From Bog-756 sp963699085 (lineage in GTDB: Bacteria; Actinomycetota; Acidimicrobiia; Acidimicrobiales; RAAP-2), in contig CAVOTH010000001.1 of NCBI GenBank assembly GCA_963699085.1, positions 1-64,000 of the forward strand: a stretch of DNA of 64,000 bases, in the 5' to 3' direction. A model generated the notes under the pieces. That model searched no databases. It worked only from the letters and a program-made list of their open reading frames with translations, and was not told where the DNA came from. Positions 10,490 through 20,185 of this stretch are shown here, piece by piece. The position numbers and the translations under genes are program-made. Position 1 is the stretch's first letter, and each line of letters begins with the position of its first letter.

Positions 10490-13258
10490 ATGCCTGACGT
10501 ATTCATCTCGTACTCGCGTCAGGACTCCGAGTTCGTGCAGCGGTGGCCGCGTCCCTCGAGGTCTGGGGCAAGCGACCTGGCTGGACACCGAGAGCATCGC
10601 TGACGCAGAGGTGTTCCCCCAGGCCATCCGATCGGCGATCGAAGGTTCGGATGCATTCCTCTTCGTAATCACCCCGGACTCGGTCACCTCCACCTACTGC
10701 GACCAGGAAGTCACCTACGCCCTCGAGCTCGAGAAGCGGATCGTCCCCGTCCTCCACATAGCGGTTCCCGATGACGATGCGCCCGAGGAGATTCGTCACC
10801 GTAACTGGATCCCATTCACCGATCGCGATGATTCGATGTTGCGCTCGAACGGGTGGTCCGTGCCCTCGAAACCGACCTGGAGCTGCGCAGGGAGCACACC
10901 CTGTGGCTGACCAAGAGCCTGGAGTGGGAGTCCAAGGGAAGGGATCGGAGCCTGCTGCTCCGAGGAAGTGAGCTGGGAGAAGCCGAGGACTGGCTGGCCC
11001 GATCCTCCCAGGTGTCCGATCCGGCACCGACCGGCCTCCAGGTCGAGTACGTACTGGCCAGCCGCAAGTCGAACGCCCGTCGAGGCCGACGGGTGCTGGC
11101 CACCAGCGTCGCCGTGGCCATCGTGGCCCTGGGCCTGGGGGCCCTGGCCCTGGTGTCGAGGAATCAGGCGGTATCCAACGCCAACGCCTCCCGGTCCCAG
11201 TTCCTGGCGGCCGAGAGCCAGCTCGAGCTCACCACCGATCCGGAGGTGTCCATCATCCTGGCCCAGAAGGCCGTGCGGATGGCGCCCACGCCCGAGGCCG
11301 TCGGGGCCCTGCGCCAAGCACTCGATGCGTCGAGGGTGCGGGTGGCACTTCCGACCGAGTCCAGCAAGCAGTGCGGATTCGGGAGTGGACCGGCAACCGA
11401 ATTCAGCCCGAACGGCACCTGGGTGGCCGAGAGCCTGTGCACCGGCGAGGTCGTGGTGGCGGACGCCGCATCAGGCCGGGTCATCTACCGGCGCCATGTC
11501 GCCGCCCAGGCCAGTGCCGTGGCCTACAGCCCGGGCGGATCCGTCCTCGCGGTGGGTACCGAGAACGGAATCGACCTCCTCGATCCGTCGACGGGACGGA
11601 TCGAGTCCGAAATGCCGGGTCATGGCGAGCCCAACGCCTTGGACTTCAACTCCAACGGCACCCAGCTGGCCGCCACCACCGGCCTGGGCACGACCATGTG
11701 GGATCTGGCCACCGGGACCGCCGTGTGGTCCCGTTCTGAACCCGACAGCGACCACACGGCGGCATTCACCTCGGATGGACGGTCATTGGTGATCGGGACG
11801 GCTGCGGGGTACTCCGAAGTCGTCAACATCAGCAATGGGGCGATCGTCCGGACACTCGTACCTCCGGACAGCCCATTCGTGACGACAGGGACTCCGGACC
11901 CCGTGGCCATCGAGGGCACCACCCTGGTGGTGGGCACGAATACCAACGGACCCGCCGTCGAGGAAAGTGGCGAGGTCGACCTGTGGGACACGCAGAACTG
12001 GAAAATGTTGACCACGGTGACCACGGTCATCCAATTTGCGATCAGCTCAGTGGCCATCAGCCCCAACGGGCACAACGTCGCCGTGGGCCTGAAGGACGGC
12101 AGCGGTGGCGTGTGGTCCTCCATATTGCCCGTCGACAACCAGGTGTTCAACCTCGAGGGGGAAGGGGCACAGATCAACACCCTCGCCTTCAGTGCTGATG
12201 GCACCCGTCTGGTCGACGCCGACAACCAGGGGAACGCACGGATCTACCAGTCCGGCGAGTCGTGGCTGACCACGCTGCCCCAGCCGGCGGGGAGCTGCGA
12301 CGGGGAGTTCGGATGGCAGCCGCACAAACTGATCGGCCTCACCCAGACCGGGAACGCCATCACGCTCCAGACCTGGGCGGTGCCCTCATTCCGGCCGACC
12401 ACGGTGACCACCGTGGTTCCAACTGGTGCGGCGGACGAATGCGCGACATTGAGTCCGGACGGAAGACTGGTCGCCCTGTGGAACCACACCAACCCGACGT
12501 CCCCAGTCAGTGTGTTCGACGTCGCCACCGGGAGGATGGAGCTGACTCTGCCTTCGATGGTCGTCCAGACGATCAGTTTCAGCGACGACGACCGGGTGAT
12601 GGCGGTGGCCTACGGCACAGGTCGACTCATGGTCACCAACCTGTTGACCCACCACTCGGTCAGTGCTGGGGGCTGGCCGAGGCAGTGTGTGCAGAACGGG
12701 GCCGGAGCCCCAGTCATCAGTGATGACGACCGACTGGTGGCCACCTTCTCACCCTGCGGGCTGCTCTCGGTCGGCAGAATCAGCTCGGCCAGGCCGTTCG
12801 AGACCTTCAACGTCAACGGACAGGTGGACGCTGCGGCCTTCAACCCGGTGAACGACCAGTTGGCCATCGGGTCCCTGGACGGAAATGTCACCGTCCTGGA
12901 TGTGGCTACTGATACCAAGGTCCAGGAGCTGCTGGGCCATTCAAGGGAGATCACCGGCGTGGTTTATGGTCCGCAGGGCAGCTATATCGCGACGACCAGC
13001 TTCGACAACACCGTCCGGGTGTGGGACGTCTCATCCGGTCAGACGTTCCAGGTCGACCACGACTTCTCCTCCACGAACGCCCCGTTTCTCAGTCCCGACG
13101 GGAAGTTCCTGATCGAGACCAATGGATATGGGCAGGCCAACGTATGGTTGGCCTGCCCCGACTGCGAGGACCCGCCGGCGCTGCTGAACGCGTCCCGTGC
13201 CGGCGTGATCAGTCCCCTCACCCCCATCGAGCAGGCCCAAGTGGCCGCGGCCACTTGA
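10490..13258 (+). CDS. TIR-TM-WD40 protein A (TIR part frameshifted)
   Basis: The start is MPDVFISYSRQDSEF at 10490. Missing bases near 10,547 and 10,580 and another indel near 10,830 break the TIR domain, after which about 801 codons read openly to 13258. The propeller shows repeated blades such as FSPNGTWVAES, FSADGTRLVD, LSPDGRLVALW and YIATTSFDNTVRVWD. One membrane helix lies just after RKSNARRGRR. Compared with gene B, the TIR domains are nearly identical and the propellers have diverged, as expected if the two sense different partners. It is convergent with the citrate synthase gene, with 74 bp between the stops. Confidence 0.78.
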
Positions 13259-13332
13259 TCGTCCAGAGTTGCAACCGAAGGACGAGGTCTCAGGCACAGT
13301 TCAGCATCCTGGATGTCGGACCAGCTACAGGT

Positions 13333-14485
13333 TCACCCAACGCTATAGACGGCTCGGGCCCGAAACCGCAGCGGACGCTCAGCGAGCTCTTCCATGTAGT
13401 GCGCAGTCCATCCGGCGATACGGGCCACACTGAAAAGGGTGCGGCCGGTATCGGGCGGCATTCCGGTGCCCCAGCTCAGTGCGGCCAAGGCAAGATCGCA
13501 GTTGGCCCGTGGGATGTCGTGGGCCGCGGCCAACTCCATGACCTCTCGCAGGATGTCACGTCGGGTGTCGCTGAGCAACGGCTCCGCCAGCGACAGGAGA
13601 GCGAGGAACCTCGGGTCGCCGTTCCTGTAGACCGTGTGTCCGAACCCCGGTAGTAGACGATGTTCGCGCAGTGTGTCGTTCAGGGCACGGGACGCGCCGT
13701 CCCGCTCTGCGATGACGAGGAGCTCATAGGCCTGTTGACTGGCCCCGCCATGAAGCGGTCCCGCCAAGGTGGCCATCCCGGCCAGCAGCGCGTCATAGAG
13801 GTCGGCCCGAACCGATGCCGCAATACGGACCGCCAAGGTCGAGGTGGCCAGTTCGTGGTCGGCCATGAGGACAAGGGCGGCATCGACTGCGGTCGCCGAC
13901 AACGCCGGATCTGAACCACCGAGCCGATGAGCCAGACGCTCCGATATCGATGCAGTCGGGGGTTTCGGTGGCCGGAGCTGTACCGACGACGTCCACCAGG
14001 GCGGCGACGACACGCCTCGCCGAACGACATACGGCATTCGGTCGTGCGTCCGATCGGAGGGGATCGGTGGCACCACACATGACGAGAGCCCAGCGCATGC
14101 GATCGAGATTGTCGCTGAGGGGACATTGGCCGAGCGGAGGAGCAGGCCACTCGCCGTTTCCCTCCGATCCCCACAGAAGAGCGGCGACCTCCTCGAAGGT
14201 CATCTCCCCCACCAAGGAGGTCGCCGCCCGACCTCGGTAGAGCGGTCCTTCGTCCAGGAGGAGCTGTGTCACCCCAGTTGTGATGGTGGCCAACCGACTC
14301 TCGGTCTGTCGACCGCCTCGACTGCGAGCAGCCAGATTCTCGATGTCAGACAGCTCGAACAGGCTGCCCCGCCCCGAAGGATCGTGATGGGACGCGATCA
14401 GGCCCCGGCTCACGTACGCGTAGAGAGTGGCCACCTTGACCCCGAGCCGTCGAGATGCCTCTGCGCTCGAGAGCATACGGTCCAC
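13333..14485 (-). CDS. Citrate/2-methylcitrate synthase-like protein with N-terminal MerR-type HTH (one frameshift)
   Basis: Residues 1-60 form a MerR-type helix-turn-helix (SSAEASRRLGVKVATLYAYV, then SRGLIASHHDPSGRG). The rest is a citrate synthase fold: ADHELATST, GPLHGGAS, GFGHTVYRNGDPRF and FSVARIAGWTAHYMEE match the active-site segments. Enzymes of this class condense acetyl-CoA or propionyl-CoA with oxaloacetate. HTH-fused members are known in actinobacteria and could sense a metabolite and bind DNA. The frame shifts once near 13,955-13,965, next to a run of five Gs, which is a typical homopolymer error. It is divergent from a second citrate synthase 57 bp away. The GTG at 14485 and an ATG at 14476 are both possible starts. 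Confidence 0.78.
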
Positions 14486-14542
14486 CCCGTGACTTTATAT
14501 TGACTTGATCAACATTTACAAGACCGGGATCCCTCCGTCATA
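14486..14542. promoter_or_regulatory. Divergent promoter region of the two citrate synthase genes, with TTGATCAA palindrome
   Basis: On the minus strand TTGTAA and TATAAA lie 16 bp apart and fit a promoter reading into the HTH-citrate synthase. A perfect octamer palindrome TTGATCAA (14505-14512) lies in the spacer between them, where MerR-type regulators bind. Autoregulation by the HTH domain, perhaps with control of the CBS-citrate synthase, is inference. Confidence 0.4.
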
Positions 14543-16066
14543 GTGGATGGCATGGAAACCACCGTCCGCGATCTCATGACATCGCCCGCCGTGACGTGCG
14601 CCAGCACCGATTCACTGGTTGAGGCCGCCCACCTGATGCACGAGGCCGACACAGGTTCGGTGATCGTCACCGAACTCGGAAAGGTGGTGGGGATCCTGAC
14701 GGAACGTGATCTTCTGCGGGCACTGGCGGTGGGCGATGCCAAGAGCGACCAAGTCAGTCTGTGGATGACGGTGCGTCCCGACGTGCTCGGGCCCGAAGAG
14801 AAGGTGGACGCAGCATGGTCCAGCCTGACCGCCCACCATTACCGGCACCTTCCTGTGGTCGACGGCGACGAGTTGGTCGGGGTGGTTTCGCTGCGCGACC
14901 TGATGGGGATCGCTCGCATCCGCCCCGCCACCGAATCCAGCCGGGACACGCCGGCTGGTCTCGACGGCGTGGTGGTGGCCGAGACGACCATCGGAGACGT
15001 ACGTGGAACAGAGGGCTTCTTCCACTATCGCCAGTACTCGGCGGTGCAGTTGGCTGAGCAGCGGACCTTCGAAGACGTCTGGCACCTGTTATTTCGCGGC
15101 GAGTTGCCGGATGCGTCCCAATCTGCCGCCTTTGTCGATGTCACGAGTCGCCTGAGAAGCATGCCCCCAGGGCTGGCCGCACTGTTGCCCTCACTGGCCC
15201 GTCTCGGATCGCCTCTTGATGTACTGCGTACTTCGGTTTCGCTGCTCGGCGCCGAACTCGGGTGGCTCCCCACCCACGACATCGGGTCAGACGAGCTGCA
15301 CGACCAGGCACTTCAGCTCTGCGCGGTGGTACCGACAATATTGGCCGCCGCCCATCGGCTGCGACAGGGGAACGACCCGATCGAACCCAGGGAGGACCTG
15401 GGATTTGCTGCCAACTACCTGAACATGTTGACGGGAGAGGAGGTGGTTCCCCACTATGCCCGTGCAATCGAGCAGTACATGATCCTGACGATCGATCACG
15501 GTTTCAATGCCTCGACCTTCACCGCCCGAGTCGTGACCTCGACGGGTGCCGACCTGGGCGCGGCGATCGTGGGCGCCATCGGGGCACTCTCCGGTCCCCT
15601 GCATGGGGGAGCGCCCAGCCGGGCCCTCGACATGCTCGACGCCATCGGCACTGCCGACCGTACAGAGGCCTACATCCGCGAAGCGGTAGAGGACGGCGAA
15701 CGCATCATGGGATTCGGCCACCGCGTCTACAAGACCGACGACCCACGCTCGCTTCTCTTGCGCTCGGTGGCCCAACAGTTGGGCGGTCCGCTGGTCGAGC
15801 TGTCTCAGTCCGTGGAGCGCACCATCGTCGACGTGTTGTCCGACCTCAAGCCGGGGCGTCAGCTCTACACGAACGTGGAGTTCTACGCCGGAGTGGTGAT
15901 GCTCACCTGCGGCGTCCCTCGCGAAATGTTCACTCCCACGTTTGCCGCCGGCCGGACGATCGGCTGGAGCACCCACATCATGGAGCAGGCGTCCAAGAAC
16001 CGCCTCATCCGCCCGTCAGCCCGCTACGTAGGGCCGCCTCCACCGCAACCGGTTCCCCATCTCTAG
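14543..16066 (+). CDS. Citrate synthase fused to an N-terminal pair of CBS domains
   Basis: This intact protein of 507 residues has two CBS domains (about 7-65 and 75-128; ILTERDLLRAL, RHLPVVDGDELVGVVSLRDL) followed by a complete citrate synthase (about 135-507). Active-site segments are DHGFNAST (H319), GPLHGGA (H354) and GFGHRVYK. The usual catalytic aspartate near the C-terminus is replaced by glutamate in NVEFYAG (E446), which I believe also occurs in other actinobacterial homologues. CBS pairs bind adenosine ligands such as AMP, ATP or SAM, so the fusion suggests energy-state control of carbon entry into the TCA or methylcitrate cycle. That is inference. ATG codons at 14543 and 14552 are both possible starts. 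It is divergent from the HTH-citrate synthase. Confidence 0.88.
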   Translation: MDGMETTVRDLMTSPAVTCASTDSLVEAAHLMHEADTGSVIVTELGKVVGILTERDLLRALAVGDAKSDQVSLWMTVRPDVLGPEEKVDAAWSSLTAHHYRHLPVVDGDELVGVVSLRDLMGIARIRPATESSRDTPAGLDGVVVAETTIGDVRGTEGFFHYRQYSAVQLAEQRTFEDVWHLLFRGELPDASQSAAFVDVTSRLRSMPPGLAALLPSLARLGSPLDVLRTSVSLLGAELGWLPTHDIGSDELHDQALQLCAVVPTILAAAHRLRQGNDPIEPREDLGFAANYLNMLTGEEVVPHYARAIEQYMILTIDHGFNASTFTARVVTSTGADLGAAIVGAIGALSGPLHGGAPSRALDMLDAIGTADRTEAYIREAVEDGERIMGFGHRVYKTDDPRSLLLRSVAQQLGGPLVELSQSVERTIVDVLSDLKPGRQLYTNVEFYAGVVMLTCGVPREMFTPTFAAGRTIGWSTHIMEQASKNRLIRPSARYVGPPPPQPVPHL

Positions 16067-16302
16067 GGCCGTAGAAGCGGCGCGGGCAGTAGAAGCACCA
16101 CGGGTGGCGTGGAGTCGCATATCCCGCTGACTCCCCCATCCGGACGCGAACAGAGACTCACCCGGCGCCGCTTTCTCCCGTGTGCCTAATGTCTGCCAGG
16201 CGGCGCCGCATGGCAATGATGACCTCCGGGCCGGACCAAGCGATCCTGACCGTGGTGCTTGGCGTCGACGGACCTATCCAGATCCGATGAAAGGAGATAT
16301 CA

Positions 16303-16857
16303 GTGGCAGATACTGATCCTGCAGTGACCCCTACCGGGCACACCGCCGAGGGCGGAGTTCTGGTCGGCAGTAGTAACGCGGGTCGGACCATGATCCTCTT
16401 CGAGGATCCCCAGTGTCCCTACTGTCGCCAATTCGAGGAGCTCAACGGAGCGTCGGTCGATGCTGCCGTGGACGCCGGTCAGCTGACGGTCGAATATCGA
16501 ATGCGCTGCTTCCTGGGCCAAGAGTCGGTACGGGCAGACAATGCTCTTGCCCTGGCCGCAGAAGTGGGTCTCTTCGACGAACTGCGCAAAGCACTCTTTG
16601 TGGCGCAGCCACCCGAAGGTACCGGAGGCTTCACGACCGACGACCTCGTGCGTCTCGGTGCCCAGGTGGGACTGACCGCATCGGATTTCGTCTCGGGGAT
16701 CGAGGATGCACGATATGAAACCTGGATCTTGAGGCGCGAGTCGCTCTACGAGACTGAGGATCCGCAGGGAACGCCGGCCGCGTGGCTCAACGGCAGCCCT
16801 ATCGACTCTCGAGTGCTGTTCGACAATCAGAGCTTCGAGGAACGGCTTCGTCTCTAG
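16303..16857 (+). CDS. DsbA/thioredoxin-fold oxidoreductase, cytoplasmic type
   Basis: This 184-residue protein has a thioredoxin fold with the active-site motif CPYC in FEDPQCPYCRQFEEL near residues 43-46 and the cis-proline region GTPAAWLNG near 162. It has no signal peptide or membrane helix, so unlike classical DsbA it probably works in the cytoplasm. The GTG start at 16303 is chosen because AAGGAGAT lies eight bases upstream. Its substrate is unknown and the neighbours give no hint. Confidence 0.8.
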   Translation: MADTDPAVTPTGHTAEGGVLVGSSNAGRTMILFEDPQCPYCRQFEELNGASVDAAVDAGQLTVEYRMRCFLGQESVRADNALALAAEVGLFDELRKALFVAQPPEGTGGFTTDDLVRLGAQVGLTASDFVSGIEDARYETWILRRESLYETEDPQGTPAAWLNGSPIDSRVLFDNQSFEERLRL

Positions 16858-16929
16858 CGCCAAGTCACCTTCCATCCGTGTCTATGGGTCGAGGCACTTA
16901 CTGCGGAGCGGCTGATCAGGTCTTACGAC

Positions 16930-17109
16930 ATGGCCGCCACGGATACCATCACACAGGTGAGTGTGTACTCGGCTCAAGGTCGGATCCGCCTCGACCGGGT
17001 CATGAGGTACGAAGGGCGCGGCGCCGATGTAAAGGCCCGAATCCCCGTCGATGCTGATGTCCGATCGACCGACCTGATGGAGGTGCCACCATGGACATCC
17101 TGCTCGTAA
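16930..17109 (+). CDS. Possible small protein of 59 residues
   Basis: The open frame starts MAATDTITQVSVYSAQGRIR and ends in ATDLMEVPPWTSCS-like residues (ending TDLMEVPPWTSCS). It has no clear ribosome binding site and no family I recognise. It overlaps the next small reading frame in another frame. It may be chance. Confidence 0.2.
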   Translation: MAATDTITQVSVYSAQGRIRLDRVMRYEGRGADVKARIPVDADVRSTDLMEVPPWTSCS

Positions 17110-17195
17110 TTGGATCGGCCGAGCTCCCCGAGCGCGTGTTCGCACGCGCCCGCCGGCGGGTGGACGCCGCCTTCGGCCCGCCTGGCCGCAGATGA
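17091..17195 (+). CDS. Small 34-residue leader-like ORF coupled to the cystathionine synthase gene
   Basis: The frame encodes MDILLVIGSAELPERV followed by a basic, arginine-rich tail. GGAGGTG lies seven bases upstream of its ATG, which is a better site than the downstream gene has. Its stop overlaps the ATG of the next gene in ATGA, the usual sign of translational coupling. It may be a real small protein or a leader ORF; there is no run of Met or Cys codons that would point to attenuation. Confidence 0.45.
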   Translation: MDILLVIGSAELPERVFARARRRVDAAFGPPGRR

Positions 17196-18376
17196 GCGGC
17201 GACGGGCTGGCCGGCACCGGCCAGCCGGGGTTCGAGACCAGGGCCATCCATGCCGGCCAACCACCGGATCCGATCACCGGGGCGGTGATCCCGCCGGTGT
17301 CCATGGCGACGACCTTCGCACAGGAATCTGTGGGCGAGCACCGTGGTTACGAGTACTCCCGGAGCGGCAACCCGACCCGGACGGCACTCGAGACCTGTCT
17401 GGCCTCCCTGGAGCAGGCTGAGCACGGTCTGGCCTTCGCCAGTGGACTGGCTGCGGAAGACGCAGTGATCCGTCTGCTGCACCCTGGCGATCACGCCATC
17501 ATCCCGAACGACGCATACGGGGGTACCTATCGCCTGTTCGACAAGGTGTGGGCTCCGGCCGGGATCGAGTTCACGCCAGCGGATCTCACGGCTATCGACA
17601 GGATCGAAGCGGTTTGGCAGGAACGAACGAGGATGGTGTGGATAGAGACGCCGTCAAATCCCCTCCTCTCAATCGTCGACATCGGGGCCGTGGCCGCATT
17701 CGCCCACGAGCGGAGGGCCCTCGTCGTGGTGGACAACACGTTCGCGTCGCCGTATCTGCAGCAGCCGCTGCAGTGGGGAGCGGACCTTGTGGTGCACTCG
17801 TCGACGAAGTACCTGGGTGGCCACAGCGACGTGGTCGGCGGCTTCGTGGCAACCGATGACGACGAACTGGCCACGCAGATCGGGTTCATTCAGAATGCGG
17901 CAGGCGGCGTTCCGGGGCCGATGGACTGCTACCTGGTGCTGCGGGGGATCAAGACGTTGGCTGTGCGTATGGATCGTCACTGCGCCAATGCGGCCGCCGT
18001 AGCTGATCACCTCTCCGGACACCCCGCCGTTACTTCGGTCCTCTACCCCGGGCTGCCGGACCACCCCGGCCACCAGATCGCACGGCGCCAGATGAGCGGC
18101 TATGGCGGCATGGTGTCGTTCGTACTGGCCGGGGGCGAGCCAGCCGCCCTCGAGGTCGCCCGCTCTACTTCGCTTTTCACGTTGGCGGAGTCCCTCGGGG
18201 CGGTCGAATCGCTCATCGAGCATCCCCACCGGATGACTCACGCATCCGTAAAGGACTCACCGCTCGCCGTCGTTCCGGGACTGATCCGTCTATCGGTCGG
18301 TCTGGAGACTCTCGACGACCTTCTCGACGACCTCACCACCGCACTCGATCGAGCCGACGATCCGAACACCAGGTAG
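17192..18376 (+). CDS. metB: Cystathionine gamma-synthase / gamma-lyase family enzyme
   Basis: This 394-residue PLP enzyme of the Cys/Met metabolism family carries the PLP-lysine motif SSTKYLGGHSDVVGG, the aspartate region VVDNTFASPYLQQPL, and ETPSNPLL. The family makes cystathionine from activated homoserine and cysteine, or cleaves it. Sequence alone does not fix synthase versus lyase; metB is used because it is the commoner actinobacterial annotation. The start overlaps the stop of a small upstream ORF by ATGA. It is convergent with the MFS gene. Confidence 0.85.
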   Translation: MSGDGLAGTGQPGFETRAIHAGQPPDPITGAVIPPVSMATTFAQESVGEHRGYEYSRSGNPTRTALETCLASLEQAEHGLAFASGLAAEDAVIRLLHPGDHAIIPNDAYGGTYRLFDKVWAPAGIEFTPADLTAIDRIEAVWQERTRMVWIETPSNPLLSIVDIGAVAAFAHERRALVVVDNTFASPYLQQPLQWGADLVVHSSTKYLGGHSDVVGGFVATDDDELATQIGFIQNAAGGVPGPMDCYLVLRGIKTLAVRMDRHCANAAAVADHLSGHPAVTSVLYPGLPDHPGHQIARRQMSGYGGMVSFVLAGGEPAALEVARSTSLFTLAESLGAVESLIEHPHRMTHASVKDSPLAVVPGLIRLSVGLETLDDLLDDLTTALDRADDPNTR

Positions 18377-18396
18377 CGCCCGTTTGCGGAGTTGGC

Positions 18397-20103
18397 CTAG
18401 CCGGGTTCGGAGCTGCGCTCCTTCACCACATCAGATCCACCATTGGTTGCAAACTCCACCGCCGTCACAGGATGGCGTCCCCCAGGAAAGTGGAGCAAGT
18501 GACCCTCTTCGGAGCGAACCCGCTCGAGGTGGATCCGTCGACCGTAGACCGTGGTCAGCGCCAGGATGGCAGATGCCAGGAGAAGGACGCCGGCGATGTT
18601 GAGCGAGAAATGGAGGCCGCGTCCGAAAGCGCCATAGGCGGCGGAGGTCACTTCGTTCACGATTTGCGTAATGGCGTGGCTCTTGCCCGTCGCCGATTTC
18701 GCCTCGCTCTGGTAGGAACCCGTGGTCACGGCCGAGATGACCAGGGACTGGTAGGACTTCGGGATCCCGATGGCAGTGAGCCGGCGGACCAGGTTCACGG
18801 TCAGTTGCCCGTTGACGATCGACCCCAAGACGGCCACACCGACGACCGCACCGAGTTCCCGGAAGGTATTGGTGGTCGAGGCGGCCATGCCCGAGTGCTC
18901 GGGTGGGACCGACCCCAACGACGCCGAGGTCACCGGAACCATGGCCATGCCCACCCCGACTCCGGCCAGGAACATGGTCCAACCGATCTGACCAACCCCG
19001 ACATGGGGGTTGATCATGGAATTGGTGAGGAGGATCCCGACTCCGGCCAGCAGGCATCCGGTGGCCATCGGGATACGAGGTCCCCAGGCCGCCACCCAGC
19101 GACCGGTGAAAACCGATGCCGCCACCATCCCGATCGCCAGGGGAACAAAGTTCACGGCCAATCCCAAGGGAGACACCGACACCACCACCTGGAGGTACAG
19201 CGCCACCATGAAGAAGATGGCGAATGTCCCGAAGTAGGCGGTGAAGGCGATGATGCTGGATGAGGCAAAAGCGGGTTTCTTGAAGTAACGGACGTTGAGC
19301 ACCGGATTCTTGGCCCGGAGTTCGGCGAACACGAACGCGACGGCCATGACCAGAGCGGACAGGAACAGCAGGTCGATCCACCAGGTGCCGTATCCCGCGG
19401 ACTCTCCCACGATGATGGCAAAGGTGAGCGATCCGAGCGCCACTGCTCCGAGGAGCAGCCCCGGTACGTCAAACCGGGTCCGGATCGGATCGGAACTCTC
19501 GGGAAGCACGATGGCGGCGAGGATGAAGGCCAGCGCGCCAAAGATCACATTGGCCCAGAAGATGGCCCGCCACGACCAACCGAACACCAATAGACCACCG
19601 ATGAGTGGACCGAGGGCCAGACCCAGACTGGACACGGCGGCCCACATTCCCAGGGATCTCGCCCGCTGAGCGCTGTCAGGGTAGAGGTGCCGGATCATGG
19701 AGAGGGTGCCGGGCTCGGAGGCGGCGGCACCAATGCCCATCACCACCCTGCCGGCGATGAGGATGTCGGTGGTGGGAGCGCAGGCGGCGATCACCGAACC
19801 GGCGCAGAATACGGCCACGCCGAACAAGATCACCTTCTTTCGCCCGAGCAGGTCGCCGATGGTTCCGAAGCTCAGCATCAGACTGGCAAAAGTGAGCGCG
19901 TACCCGTTCACCACCCATTGCAGTTGACTGACCGAGGCGTGCAGGTCGCTCTGTACGTTGGCCAGGACCACCGTCACAATTGTGTTGTCGAGGAAGGTCA
20001 GGAACAGGACGAACAGGAGTGTCGCCAGAGCCAACGATCGCATCCGTGCCGTCGGGGCGGTACCGTCCCCCCGCCCATTAGGGCTGCTTGGCGCGTCGCT
20101 CAT
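18397..20103 (-). CDS. MFS drug-export transporter, 14-helix DHA2 (EmrB/QacA) type
   Basis: This 568-residue membrane protein is predicted to have 14 helices. LDNTIVTVVL in helix 1 is the DHA2 motif, GDLLGRKK is the loop 2-3 motif, and GRVVMGIGAAASEPGTLSMI is motif C. Such proteins export drugs or metabolites by proton antiport. The start ATG at 20103 precedes a hydrophilic N-terminal tail. It is transcribed towards metB. No regulator is adjacent, so its substrate is not predicted. Confidence 0.88.
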   Translation of the reverse strand: MSDAPSSPNGRGDGTAPTARMRSLALATLLFVLFLTFLDNTIVTVVLANVQSDLHASVSQLQWVVNGYALTFASLMLSFGTIGDLLGRKKVILFGVAVFCAGSVIAACAPTTDILIAGRVVMGIGAAASEPGTLSMIRHLYPDSAQRARSLGMWAAVSSLGLALGPLIGGLLVFGWSWRAIFWANVIFGALAFILAAIVLPESSDPIRTRFDVPGLLLGAVALGSLTFAIIVGESAGYGTWWIDLLFLSALVMAVAFVFAELRAKNPVLNVRYFKKPAFASSSIIAFTAYFGTFAIFFMVALYLQVVVSVSPLGLAVNFVPLAIGMVAASVFTGRWVAAWGPRIPMATGCLLAGVGILLTNSMINPHVGVGQIGWTMFLAGVGVGMAMVPVTSASLGSVPPEHSGMAASTTNTFRELGAVVGVAVLGSIVNGQLTVNLVRRLTAIGIPKSYQSLVISAVTTGSYQSEAKSATGKSHAITQIVNEVTSAAYGAFGRGLHFSLNIAGVLLLASAILALTTVYGRRIHLERVRSEEGHLLHFPGGRHPVTAVEFATNGGSDVVKERSSEPG

Positions 20104-20185
20104 GCAGACAGCCTATTTAGCTCCATCTGAAACCGAACGCAGCAGCACCGCATGACGGTCCCCGAGCTTCACATTGGCCTGCGAC

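Larger units (their letters stand above)
6795..13600. repeat. Right arm of the giant inverted repeat
   Basis: Partner of 1-6782. The arms pair through CTTCGGGG (6775-6782) and CCCCGAAG (6795-6802) around the spacer TCGTAGCAAGGG. This arm continues without a break into the rest of the citrate synthase gene and the remaining window, so it is probably the genuine genomic copy. It also carries several frameshifts, clustered at 7,565, 8,370 and 10,540-10,840. Confidence 0.93.

Noticed and set aside
1..13600. Long inverted repeat as a mobile element or integron
   Set aside because: No transposase, recombinase or target-site duplication is visible, and the arms share non-mobile genes with the neighbouring chromosome.
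16858..17091. SAM or other riboswitch before the cystathionine synthase gene
   Set aside because: I found no aptamer-like stems or conserved core, only a weak open frame.
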